Source: an uncultured Chloroflexota bacterium
GTDB lineage: Bacteria > Chloroflexota > UBA4733
Direction: 5' to 3'
Length of the DNA: 50,001 bases
Assembly: GCA_937967325.1 (NCBI GenBank)
Contig: CALBSQ010000112.1
Coordinates: forward strand, 1 to 50,001
Positions within the stretch are counted from its first letter, which is position 1; every line of letters starts with the position of its first letter. The notes below the pieces were generated by a model that saw only the letters and a list, made by a program, of their open reading frames with translations, was not told the origin of the DNA and ran no database searches. Made by a program: the position numbers and the translations under genes. Below are positions 26,623 through 35,260 of this stretch, one piece after another.

Positions 26623-29600
26623 CTACGGCAGTCCCCGCGCTCCAGTCAGAGCGCGGTAGGCATCCGCCTCCGCTTCATCCTGCGCCAGAGCCACGAAGGC
26701 AAGGAAGCTCTTCTCCTCCAGCGGCCCCAAGCGCAGACCGGCGGTGACGCCACCGTGCGCGCCGAGCGCGCCCCAGTCCATCCGCTGGACGTGCGGGTCG
26801 GCCTCGCCACGACAGCAGACAATGGCTACCGACCGCCCGTTGCGACTATTCCGAACCACCGCCAGCTCCTCGCCGCGCACGGTGATGGTCCGCTGCATCC
26901 GGTGTAGGCGCTGCCGGCCCTCGCGGTCCAGCAACAACTCGGCGTCCTCTACTGTGCCGCCCGGCTGCAGATAGGCGACCAGCGCGGCGTCCACCGTCAG
27001 CGTGGCGCCGGTATGGTTGCACACGGCCACCCGCGCCGCCAGCAGGTTGCTGCCCGCCGTCGTCAAGTACGTTGCGCGCAGCTCAAGCCCTTTCAGGCCT
27101 TTGCTCCGGAGCATGCCGCGCACCGCTAGCCCGCGCCAGGTCCGGCCGTCGTGCCCGGCTTCCTCTGCCGGCCCAACCTCGAAGCGCTCTTCGTAGAGCC
27201 GCGCCGCGGAGGCGAACCAGCCCTGGCCCGGACTGTAGACGGCGGCATGGATGCCGCCGTACCACGGGCGCATCCAGCCGAACTCGCGCGGCGCGGGGAA
27301 CGCGCTCAGCGCGTGGTTCACGCCGTCGTCGACTGTCTCTAGCGCAACGATGCTGCCCATGAACTCCGGCGCCAACCGGAAGCGCAGGTGGCCGTTATCG
27401 ACCGTCAGTAGTCGGTGGCCGTCCCTCGTTTCTTCCCGAATGGCCACCGCGCTGCTTGCCACGCCGAGGTCGATCGACGCGCCGTCGAAGACTCGCTGTG
27501 TCGCCCGCTCCCCGTGCAAGGCAGCGCGAACTGCCGCGGCCCCCGGGCGTCCTCCAGCGTGGCTCACGGTCGCGGTCAGCTCCTGGTCCTTGCCGATGCT
27601 GAGGTCGCTCACCTCCGCGCTCGTTGGGTTGAGCGTCCAACCGTCCGGGACGTCCCAATGCAGCTCACCCTCGATCGCGCGGCTGCCCAGGTTGCTGAGA
27701 CGGACCTGATTGGCCCGTCCGGCCAGCAAGACTTCCGGGGCCACTTCCCCCTCCAGGGCGACCACGGCGCGTGCCGGTGGCGCCACGCGCGGCGCATCGG
27801 GCGCCAGCAGGTTGCGCCAGAGTGCGCGCACCGTCTGCCAGTCCCCCGGGCCGGTGTACAGGTAGATCGGCGACAGCACCCGTCGCGCGCCCGGCGCCAG
27901 GACGCCCTCACCTTGCCGCAGGCTCGCCAGATTCCAGCGGCCCACGTCGATGCGGGACGCCTCCGACCAGAGCAGGCCGGCAACCTTGCCTTCGCCCTCG
28001 CGAGCCGTCCAACCCTCGCCGAACATGGAAGGCTGTTTCAAGTGTATGTCGCCCCAGTCGGGGAACTCTGGGTCCTCGGTGCGAACAAGGCCATACCTGG
28101 TGGGCAGGATCGCCCGCGGCAGGTGACCGGCGTGGATGTCCAGCGCCGCTTGCGCTTCCAGCGGCGCGTGGCCGGTGTTGGTAATGGCGGTCGAGATCCG
28201 CAACAGCCCGTCAGTGGAAAGGTGCAGCTCGTGTTCCACGACCGCCGAGGTCAGGTGGGGCGTCGCCCCGCGCAGGCGCACCGTCGCCGCGCCCGGCTGC
28301 TGCTCGACACTGACCTCGTGGACCACCCGCTCTTGTAGATTCCAGGCGAACGGCGGGCCGGCGCTGACCATGCCGCCGGCCAGGTGTGCCCCCGTGGCGG
28401 CGTCTTCCAGGTGGAACTGACCCTCGCGCAGCGCGACGACCAGACGGTGGGTGGCGGTCTCGACGCGCAGCTCGCGCTCGCGCACGTCACGCTCGGCGTG
28501 GTCGCCGCGCGGCCGCTCGGTCTGGAAAGCGACCGTGGCGCCGCGAGCAATCACCGGCGCCGGCAGCCGCACCGGGACCATGGCGATTCGCTCCTCGCCT
28601 ATGCTGACGGTGGCGTGTACCTCCAGCTCCTGAGCCCCGGCCTCCAGAGCACGGAGGCGCGGTGTCGCGCCGGCATAGCTCTCGGCCTCGATCGGCAATT
28701 CAATGGCGCTATCCGCCGTTTTGCCCTCTCCTCCGGTTGTCTCCAGCGCGAGTCCGGGAGATGGCACGAGTGTAAGCGTGACGGTGGCCTGATCGTCCAG
28801 GTTGCTCTTCACTTGCAGCACCACCTCGCGCGCTTCGCCGACCGGCAGGCTCAGGCGCCGCGGCGCCAGCCGTAGCTCAACCGGCTGCTTGACCTCCACG
28901 CCTGTTTCCAGTCGCATGGGCAGGCCGTCGATCAGCACCAGTGACTCCACTCGCGGCGAGCGCTGCCCGTACGCCGGAGTCTGGTAGCCGTCCTCGACGA
29001 TAACTGGCGCCTCGGTGACGTACCGATCGTCGATGGTGACGGTCGCATCCTTGACCAGGCGCAGGCCGGCCGCGCCCTGGGCAGACAGCGTGAGCGACAG
29101 CGGCCGGCCGGAGTGATTCTCCACTTCCCAACGCGCCGTGCGCGGCCGGCCCACGATCAGCCGGCGATCGTCCACGCGACAGGAGATGCGCCAGCGTTCC
29201 GTCTCCAGGCCAGTCAGGCCCCGCGCCGCGGCGTCGATGGTGGCCTTGACGAAACGGTTGTCGTGGTGGAACTCGTACGGGTAGATGCGCATCTTGCCGT
29301 CAAGGAAAAGGTCCTCCTTCACAGAGAGATCCCGCACGTACGACTGATACCAGTCGGCATCCCGCCAAAAGTCCGCCAGCGCCGGAGTCCCCAGGAGCAG
29401 GGGTAGGTAATTCTCCATGTGGACGTGCGTGTCCGGCGCCCAGAAGTAGCCGCTCTTCTTGTAGAGCGGGACGGCGCGCATGTTGCCGTCCCAGGTGTGC
29501 AGATCGAGGCGGCGGTAGCCAAGGTCGATGGTGCGCTGCAGCGCAGCCCTGAGCAGGTCGCGGCCGTGGCCACGGCCGCGGAAGGCGCTGGCCGAGTTCA

Positions 29601-29907
29601 GCAGGTCGACGTAGCCGGCGACGCCGCGCTCCTCGGGGTACTCGCAGAAGGAGCACCAGCCGGCGCAGGTGTCGCCGTCCCAGGATAGGAACACCGCCAG
29701 CGGCCGGTCGCTGTCCACATAGTCGCGGACCATCTCCGCGGTGAAGTGCTGGCCGCCCCCGAAGCCGCCCGGCCAGCCGTCCTGGCTGCCGTTGAACATC
29801 TCCGCGACGGCGGCGGCATCATCCGTTCGGTACTCCGTGATGCGCCGCTCTCCGTACGGTGCGCTCCCGGCGGTTAACTCATCTTGTTGCGTCGTGGAAG
29901 TAGTCAA
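26623..29907 (-). CDS. GNAT acetyltransferase fused to a ~900-residue beta-rich region
   Basis: A 1,094-residue protein with an unusual composition. Residues about 20-170 form a GNAT acetyltransferase: acidic AVAEMFN helix, then the acetyl-CoA loop SAFRGRGHGRDLLRAALQ (RxGxGR type), and the LYKKSGYFWAP end strand typical of GNATs. The rest is beta-rich, with several immunoglobulin-like or NEW3-like stretches (WEVENHSGRPLSLTL, VELRLAPRRLSLPVGEAREV, VRLSNLGSRAIEGELHWDVP) and a late beta-sandwich region resembling glycoside-hydrolase accessory domains. No signal peptide or transmembrane segment is evident, so a cytoplasmic location is likely. TTG start at 29907 with AAAGGAGAG 8 nt upstream; the extension to 30027 has no support. 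A good promoter lies 275 nt further upstream. Target unknown. Confidence 0.82.
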   Translation of the reverse strand: MTTSTTQQDELTAGSAPYGERRITEYRTDDAAAVAEMFNGSQDGWPGGFGGGQHFTAEMVRDYVDSDRPLAVFLSWDGDTCAGWCSFCEYPEERGVAGYVDLLNSASAFRGRGHGRDLLRAALQRTIDLGYRRLDLHTWDGNMRAVPLYKKSGYFWAPDTHVHMENYLPLLLGTPALADFWRDADWYQSYVRDLSVKEDLFLDGKMRIYPYEFHHDNRFVKATIDAAARGLTGLETERWRISCRVDDRRLIVGRPRTARWEVENHSGRPLSLTLSAQGAAGLRLVKDATVTIDDRYVTEAPVIVEDGYQTPAYGQRSPRVESLVLIDGLPMRLETGVEVKQPVELRLAPRRLSLPVGEAREVVLQVKSNLDDQATVTLTLVPSPGLALETTGGEGKTADSAIELPIEAESYAGATPRLRALEAGAQELEVHATVSIGEERIAMVPVRLPAPVIARGATVAFQTERPRGDHAERDVRERELRVETATHRLVVALREGQFHLEDAATGAHLAGGMVSAGPPFAWNLQERVVHEVSVEQQPGAATVRLRGATPHLTSAVVEHELHLSTDGLLRISTAITNTGHAPLEAQAALDIHAGHLPRAILPTRYGLVRTEDPEFPDWGDIHLKQPSMFGEGWTAREGEGKVAGLLWSEASRIDVGRWNLASLRQGEGVLAPGARRVLSPIYLYTGPGDWQTVRALWRNLLAPDAPRVAPPARAVVALEGEVAPEVLLAGRANQVRLSNLGSRAIEGELHWDVPDGWTLNPTSAEVSDLSIGKDQELTATVSHAGGRPGAAAVRAALHGERATQRVFDGASIDLGVASSAVAIREETRDGHRLLTVDNGHLRFRLAPEFMGSIVALETVDDGVNHALSAFPAPREFGWMRPWYGGIHAAVYSPGQGWFASAARLYEERFEVGPAEEAGHDGRTWRGLAVRGMLRSKGLKGLELRATYLTTAGSNLLAARVAVCNHTGATLTVDAALVAYLQPGGTVEDAELLLDREGRQRLHRMQRTITVRGEELAVVRNSRNGRSVAIVCCRGEADPHVQRMDWGALGAHGGVTAGLRLGPLEEKSFLAFVALAQDEAEADAYRALTGARGLP

Positions 29908-30182
29908 GCGCGTCACTCTCCTTTGCTGACGGGCGGCCCAAACACAGCCGACACAGTGGGAAACAGGAACGACCATACAACCGGTGCAGGAAAGGAACGC
30001 CGCTGGGGCGTTCCCCCGGCGACTCACCGCGTCGTTAGCCGCGGCAACTCCTCAGGAATGACCCTTAGGAGCACGACGGGAGGCGTCTCTACCGGTCGCG
30101 GTCCGGTCGGTGCAGTGCATCGAACCGCCTCCAATCTCGCGGCGATCGCTCAGCACCCGTGGGTGGGCGCATCACTCGCCAC
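29908..30182 (-). other. Long structured 5' leader of the GNAT fusion gene
   Basis: The RNA between the predicted start site and the TTG is about 275 nt. It contains a 7-bp stem GGAGGCG/CGCCTCC (30126-30132 with 30079-30085) enclosing an ACCGG/CCGGT hairpin (30103-30107 with 30091-30095), and a second hairpin GGAACGCC/GGCGTTCC (30007-30014 with 29994-30001) followed by TTTCC. This could be a regulatory leader with an attenuator-like hairpin. It does not match the T-box motif or any riboswitch I recognise, and no ORF of note lies in it. Confidence 0.45.
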
Positions 30183-30188
30183 GTTGGG

Positions 30189-30217
30189 AATATAACCGAG
30201 CATTGGTGGATCGTCAA
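30189..30217 (-). promoter_or_regulatory. Sigma-A promoter for the GNAT fusion gene
   Basis: On the minus strand TTGACG (30217-30212) is followed, after exactly 17 nt, by TATATT (30194-30189). The start site would be near 30182. Both hexamers are close to consensus in a GC-rich genome. Confidence 0.75.
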
Positions 30218-30266
30218 TGGACGGAGCTTCGTGATTACCCATAACTCAGCCGGCGCCATCGCGGCC

Positions 30267-31238
30267 TCACGCCGGCATGCCGCGTCCCTGGTGCGCCCGC
30301 CCCCGGCGCGCCGTTTCCTCTCGGTGCCCGGCGATCACCCGTATTCCCTCGTCGAGTCTGGCGACGATGTTCTCCGGCGACGCCGACTCCAGGAAGGCGA
30401 TGCCGTGGCGACGGCAGGCGGCGAAGATGCGCGCCCTGGCCTCCGCCATTTCCGGCGGGTAGGGGTCGCGAGGCATGGTCGTGTAGCCGAGGGACAGGCT
30501 CAAGTCCCCCGGTCCCATCTCCGCAAAGCCGAGCCCCGGCGTCGCCAGGATCGAATCGCAATTCGCCACGCCCTCGGGACTCTCCAGCTTCACGCCGAGC
30601 AGCAGCTCCCCCTGGGGATTGAGCGGCCAGGGGTCGCAGCGCTCCACGTACTCCCCCTGTGAGAGTCCCCACACGGGCGCCGCGGTCGGCTCGGAGCCGC
30701 GACCGCGGGTACCGACCCCCAGCCAGGGTCGGCCCTCAGCACCGCTACTGGAACTCCTCGTGCCGCGGGCGCCGCCCGTCGCGCCGCGCATCCGCTCGAC
30801 CGGTGTCGGCAACTCGGGATCGACGCCTGCCAACTGGTGCGGGTAACGGCACGACTGCACGAAGGCCCGCACGGCATCCGCCGACTCGGCCTGGCAGAGC
30901 AGGATGCCGTGGACGCCCCGACCCAGGATCTGGCGGAACTGCCAGGCGTTGAAGCGGACATTCGCCTCGTCCGTCCCATTCACCGGCGCCTCGACGATCA
31001 CGGTCGGGGTGCGGTGACCCGACCGCGTCGGCCCGCCGTCCACCAGCCCCCGCATGTACTCCGCCAGGCCGGCGAGATCAAAGGAGCCGTGTTCCATGCC
31101 CACATTGATGTAGTCCGCCCAGGTCGACACGTCCTCCTTGCCCTGCGTGTAGGTCAGCACGTGTCCGGTGTGGCCGCCGACGTAATAGATCGCCTGATCC
31201 CGACTCAGGAGCTCAATAGCACGGTTGACTCGCGTCAC
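30267..31238 (-). CDS. HpcH/HpaI aldolase / citrate lyase family protein
   Basis: A 323-residue class II aldolase of the HpcH/HpaI family, a TIM barrel that cleaves or makes 2-keto-acid sugars. Visible features are VIVEAPVNGTDEANVRFNAWQ, the QILGRGVHGILLCQAESADAV substrate loop, GVKLESPEGVANCDSIL (Glu metal ligand), and GFAEMGPGDLSLSLG (Asp ligand). A Gly/Ser-rich insert (about 150-195) precedes the metal-binding part. GTG start with GGGAGG 6 nt upstream. It is 61 nt downstream of the ATPase gene and may be cotranscribed. Substrate unknown. Confidence 0.85.
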   Translation of the reverse strand: MTRVNRAIELLSRDQAIYYVGGHTGHVLTYTQGKEDVSTWADYINVGMEHGSFDLAGLAEYMRGLVDGGPTRSGHRTPTVIVEAPVNGTDEANVRFNAWQFRQILGRGVHGILLCQAESADAVRAFVQSCRYPHQLAGVDPELPTPVERMRGATGGARGTRSSSSGAEGRPWLGVGTRGRGSEPTAAPVWGLSQGEYVERCDPWPLNPQGELLLGVKLESPEGVANCDSILATPGLGFAEMGPGDLSLSLGYTTMPRDPYPPEMAEARARIFAACRRHGIAFLESASPENIVARLDEGIRVIAGHREETARRGRAHQGRGMPA

Positions 31239-31299
31239 AACAAACCTCCCAGAGTGAACACTCGTCGCGCCAGGGCCTGCCGCTCAGGCGAGACGGCAG

Positions 31300-32130
31300 T
31301 CAGCTTCCCGTCTGCTCTCGAAACCGGCGCACGGCGGCGGCTACCTCGTCGCGGTCGTGCCGCCCGTCGCGGCAGAGCTGGTCGAGCGCCGCGGCGCGAT
31401 CGGCGAGCGCAGCCTCGACGGCCACTGTCTCCATGCCGGCCCACGCTGCCAGCGCGGCCACGCCGGCGGGCGGCACGGCATTGTCCAGGCGGCCTGACGC
31501 CGGGTTCCATGTGGACAGGTCGACAACGCGCACCCCTGTCTGCGTCGGTTCGAGCAGCCCGACCTCCACCACCCGGCGCTCCAGGTCACTCTCACCGCGT
31601 GGAAAGCGTCCGCGCTCGGGCGGATGATTCATGACGCGGATGATGGCGACGACGGCGGGCTGCGTGATGTCTTCTCCGGTCAGTCCTACCTCGCCGTACA
31701 GGTCGTCGACCGCCTCCGCCACGCTGTCGGCGTGCAGGGTCCCAACGATGCGCCACCCCCTTGCGAGCAGCGCGAAGGCACGCCGTGCCGCCGGTCCAGC
31801 GACGTAGGTCGGCCGGCCGTGCGCACTCAGCTCGGTGATCAGGAGGATGCTCGGCCCGTTGGCGTTCGGCACGGCCAGCGGATCGTCGGCTCCGGACATC
31901 ACGTACACGCGGGCCGCGTCGGGGAGGAAGCTCAGCGCGGCGTTCGCCAGCGTCGTCTTCCCCGCCCCCGATGGCCCTCCCGCCGTCAGCAGCGACGCGC
32001 CCCGTTCCAGTGTCCACCAGAGCAGGGCAGCCGGCTTGGCCGGTATGGTGCCACGCACCAGCAGGTCAACGATCGTCAGCGAACCGTCCAGCCCGCTCCA
32101 CCAAGGGGCGGGGTCGTTGATAATCTGCAT
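31300..32130 (-). CDS. VirB11/PilT-type secretion ATPase-like protein
   Basis: A 276-residue ATPase. Walker A is GGPSGAGKTTLANAAL; the stretch ILLITELSAHGRP covers the Walker B/Asp-box region, and GTLHADSVAEAVDDLYG matches the signature of type II/IV secretion ATPases. The ATG at 32130 has AGGAG 6 nt upstream; the longer frame to 32223 adds an unlikely N-terminus. The N-terminal part is a short beta-rich domain. No pilus or secretion genes lie near it, so its role is unclear. Confidence 0.78.
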   Translation of the reverse strand: MQIINDPAPWWSGLDGSLTIVDLLVRGTIPAKPAALLWWTLERGASLLTAGGPSGAGKTTLANAALSFLPDAARVYVMSGADDPLAVPNANGPSILLITELSAHGRPTYVAGPAARRAFALLARGWRIVGTLHADSVAEAVDDLYGEVGLTGEDITQPAVVAIIRVMNHPPERGRFPRGESDLERRVVEVGLLEPTQTGVRVVDLSTWNPASGRLDNAVPPAGVAALAAWAGMETVAVEAALADRAAALDQLCRDGRHDRDEVAAAVRRFREQTGS

Positions 32131-32335
32131 CCTCAGCTCCTGCAAGCGATACGCTGCCTCGCAACGATTCCTGTATCCGTCCTCGGTCGGTACAGCGTCG
32201 GAATTGCTGTCGATTGTACACAAGCCTGTCCCGACTCAGGGCCCCGACCGGAAGGGATTCGGCCTTGCGCGTGGTAGGCTCCTAGCGCACGCCCGCGCTA
32301 GTGGTCAGCCGTGGCGAAACCAAGAGGACACGTCG

Positions 32336-33136
32336 ATGGACCTTGGACTGGCCGGTAAGAGGGCATTGGTGACGGGCGGCAATGCTGGGATCGGCGCCGC
32401 CTGTGCCCGCGCACTGCATGCCGAAGGCGTGAGTGTCGCTATTGTCGCCCGCGACGAGCAGCGGCTCCACGCTACCGCGCACGACATCGCTGCCCAGCCG
32501 AGCGAAGGCGGCCAGGCCATCCTGCTGCCGCTCCGCGGCGACCTTGCGCGCGCCGAGGATGTCGAGCGCGTGGTTGCAACGGCCCTCGAACGCTTCGGAC
32601 ACTTGGACATCCTGATCAACAATGCCGGTTCGGCGCGGACAGGAGCCTTCCTCGATCTACCGGACGAGGCCTATCTCGAAGCTTGGACCCTCAAGCTGCT
32701 GGGGTACATCCGGTTGGTGCGCACCGTCGCTCCACATATGATCGCACGCCGCGATGGTCGCATCGTCAACATCGTGGGCGGCGCGGCGCGGACGCCCTCC
32801 CCGGCCTTCCTGGCGGGGAGCACGACCAACGCTGCGCTCATCAACTTCACCCGCGGAGTCTCCAAGGAGCTCGCCAAGCACAACGTCCGCATCAACGCCA
32901 TTTCCCCCGGCATGACGGCGACCGAGCGGGCGCACCGACTGGCCGAGCAGCGCGCCGCCATCAACGGCCGGACCGTCGAACAGGAGATGGCCGAGTCGGT
33001 TCGCGCTATCCCGCTCGGCCACATGGTGGACCCGGCGGAGATTGCCGCGATGGCGGTGCTGCTGGTGTCCGATCGCGTGCCCTCAATCACCGGCGCCGAG
33101 ATCCTCCTCGACGGCGGGGCGACGCCGGGCATCTAG
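32336..33136 (+). CDS. Short-chain dehydrogenase/reductase with atypical active site
   Basis: A 266-residue SDR fold. NAD(P) site TGGNAGIGAACARAL, ARDEQ, and NNAGSARTGAF are normal. The catalytic Tyr-x-x-x-Lys region, normally YxASK before AAL, reads AGSTTNAALINF, so both Tyr and Lys are replaced. A degenerate active site is known in one SDR branch whose catalytic tetrad is imperfect. The C-terminus ITGAEILLDGGATPGI is normal. Activity is uncertain. It is divergent from the ATPase gene and convergent with the lactonase-like gene. Confidence 0.85.
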   Translation: MDLGLAGKRALVTGGNAGIGAACARALHAEGVSVAIVARDEQRLHATAHDIAAQPSEGGQAILLPLRGDLARAEDVERVVATALERFGHLDILINNAGSARTGAFLDLPDEAYLEAWTLKLLGYIRLVRTVAPHMIARRDGRIVNIVGGAARTPSPAFLAGSTTNAALINFTRGVSKELAKHNVRINAISPGMTATERAHRLAEQRAAINGRTVEQEMAESVRAIPLGHMVDPAEIAAMAVLLVSDRVPSITGAEILLDGGATPGI

Positions 33137-33182
33137 CCGGATGGTGGATCGGGCGAAGGCGGCGTCCGGCGAGCGGCCCGGC

Positions 33183-35153
33183 TCACGCATCGACGCGCGC
33201 GCTCGTATAGGGGGGCAGTTCAAGCACCAGCAGTCCCTCTGGGATCTCTATCCTCTGGCCAGAATGTCGGAACTGCTCCGGCTCCTGCGTGGCCTGCTCC
33301 ACGGTGGCCGCATTGAGCATTCGGACCAGCGCTTCACGCGCTGCCAGCGGTTCTATCGTCACCTCCTGCGCGTCGCCGGTCAGGTTGGCGACCAGGACGT
33401 GCAGCGAACCGCCATGATCCACGGCCAGCCCCGTCACGGCCAACGGTCGGTTGCTCTCTAGCTCGACGAGCGTTCCCGTCTTCCATTCCGCCAGGTCGGC
33501 AAACACGTGGTAGAGCGGAAAGGCCATCCCCGGCTGAGAAGGGAACAGCTCGGGCAGCGGCGCCCCCGACTCCGCTTCCAGCAGACCCCGCCAGCCGGTC
33601 GTCTCGTAGTACGTCACGGCCGCCACCCCGCTCTCGCTGAGCGCCTTGATGCTGCCCACCGTCCAGGCGGCGCCCAGCAACGACGCCTGGCGCGGGTCAA
33701 CCGAGCTCGGCAGCCGGTCGGACCGCTGGCCGGCCTCGGTCGTGCGGGCGAACGGGTTGAACCGTTGCCGCAACGTCACGGGGCTGACCACAATCGGCGT
33801 GCCCGGCGCCAAGGCTTGCGCGCTGCGCACCGTTTCCGCCTGTGCCTCGATGGTTTCGACCAGGGATAGGTCGTCGAAGGCGTGTACCTGCGGGTTGATG
33901 GCGTAGCAAATAGCGTCCATGGCCACGGCATCCGGGCGCGTCCGGTTGAGCTCGCAGAAGTTCATGTCGCTGCCGCCGGCGAATGTCGCATCGGGAGCCG
34001 CTCCGCCCAGATGGCGGCGCGCCAGCTCCATCAACTCCGCCGATGTCGTCTCCGAAGGTTCGCCGGTGCGCGCGTCGGCGTTGTAGATGAGGAAGCGCAC
34101 CACTCGCGACCTGCCGCGCAAGCGCGCGGCCAGGTCCGCGAGCTGATCATCGGCGCCGATCGAGATGTGGAGCGCCGCCTCCAGCGCGCAGTCCAACTTG
34201 GCGCTGGCGTCCAGCGCCTGCTCCAGCGGCACGGTCCAGTCCGGAGGAGCCAGCCGCAGGTCCACGCGCAGGTGGTCCGGACGAGTGGCGCGCAGCAGGT
34301 TGGCCTCGCGGACCGTGAGCGGCGCCTCGGTCGACGACATGCCGTAGCCGATGGCCGGCAGCCTCCGTCCGGTCCGGCTTCCCAGCGTCAGGCGCGGCGG
34401 TGCATCCTCCGGGGCGACTGGCGGCACACCCACGTGGAGCGAGAAGCCGACGCTCTGGCGGATGACCTGGCCGGTCGTAGCCGTGTGCGGGAAGCCCATT
34501 GCGATCGGCGTGGAGTACGTCTTGAAGGAGGCGTCCGTCCAGTTGCGCTGGTCCTCCATCTCGAACAGGTCGCCCTGGAAGTCGAAGCGACCGGCGACGT
34601 CACCGTCGAGGTCGATGGTCAGCATGTTCACTGATGGGAAGAGCGCCTGCAATCGGCCATTCACCGAGCGCTGTGGTCCGATCAACGCAGGCAGGCGGCC
34701 ACTGATCGGCCCGCTCGGCGTTTCGCCGCGGAAAGGGCGTCCGGCGCACTCACGCATTGGGTGCAGCACGCACAGGCCGATGCGGTTGTACCGGAAGTCG
34801 CTCCCCGCTGTCCCGTCGATCTCATAGCGGATGATCCCATGGGCCGTCCCCTCGATCTGTCCCCGCCAGTGAAAGTCCAGCGGTCCATCGCGATGTCTGG
34901 CCTCAAATGCCACTATGAAGGAGTCAGGTCTAGCCTCCACGCGCAGGTTGCTCGTCTGCGCGGGGATCGTATTCCAGTGCTGGTCACGAACCGCCACGTA
35001 CAGTCGCCGCACTACTTCGATTGTCCCGACGCGGACGTAGCGGAGGTCAATCCCGTCGAGCAACGCCGTGACCGGTCCCGCCTGCAGTGTGCTCAGCACA
35101 GTCGGGGGCGCGTCGCTGCCGTGAAGGCGTTGGTAATCGCTGTGCGCTTCCAT
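33183..35153 (-). CDS. D-apionate-lactonase-like family protein
   Basis: A 656-residue protein resembling the apionate lactonase family (ApnL): an N-terminal beta domain (AGPVTALLDGIDLRYVRVG, VRDQHWNTI), the signature FEMEDQRNWTDASFKTYSTP, a middle TIM-barrel-like region (HLRVDLRLAPPDW...), and a C-terminal beta domain. ApnL opens apionolactone in apiose breakdown. The ATG at 35153 has GGAGGTGG upstream; the frame open to 35216 adds an unlikely start. It lies 107 nt downstream of a TIM-barrel gene in the same direction. The family match is from recalled motifs, so the substrate should be treated as tentative. Confidence 0.72.
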   Translation of the reverse strand: MEAHSDYQRLHGSDAPPTVLSTLQAGPVTALLDGIDLRYVRVGTIEVVRRLYVAVRDQHWNTIPAQTSNLRVEARPDSFIVAFEARHRDGPLDFHWRGQIEGTAHGIIRYEIDGTAGSDFRYNRIGLCVLHPMRECAGRPFRGETPSGPISGRLPALIGPQRSVNGRLQALFPSVNMLTIDLDGDVAGRFDFQGDLFEMEDQRNWTDASFKTYSTPIAMGFPHTATTGQVIRQSVGFSLHVGVPPVAPEDAPPRLTLGSRTGRRLPAIGYGMSSTEAPLTVREANLLRATRPDHLRVDLRLAPPDWTVPLEQALDASAKLDCALEAALHISIGADDQLADLAARLRGRSRVVRFLIYNADARTGEPSETTSAELMELARRHLGGAAPDATFAGGSDMNFCELNRTRPDAVAMDAICYAINPQVHAFDDLSLVETIEAQAETVRSAQALAPGTPIVVSPVTLRQRFNPFARTTEAGQRSDRLPSSVDPRQASLLGAAWTVGSIKALSESGVAAVTYYETTGWRGLLEAESGAPLPELFPSQPGMAFPLYHVFADLAEWKTGTLVELESNRPLAVTGLAVDHGGSLHVLVANLTGDAQEVTIEPLAAREALVRMLNAATVEQATQEPEQFRHSGQRIEIPEGLLVLELPPYTSARVDA

Positions 35154-35260
35154 GTCTCGCCATCCACCTCCCCGTCCAATCCCGACCCCGCCTACCCCTG
35201 GTTCCCCCGGCTTCAACTGGCGGCGCCGGCAATCCTCCTCGACTCCTTTTCGGGCCGAGC

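Noticed and set aside
29908..30182. T-box riboswitch before the GNAT fusion
   Set aside because: The conserved T-box sequence (TGGNACCGCG type) and the specifier loop are not found.
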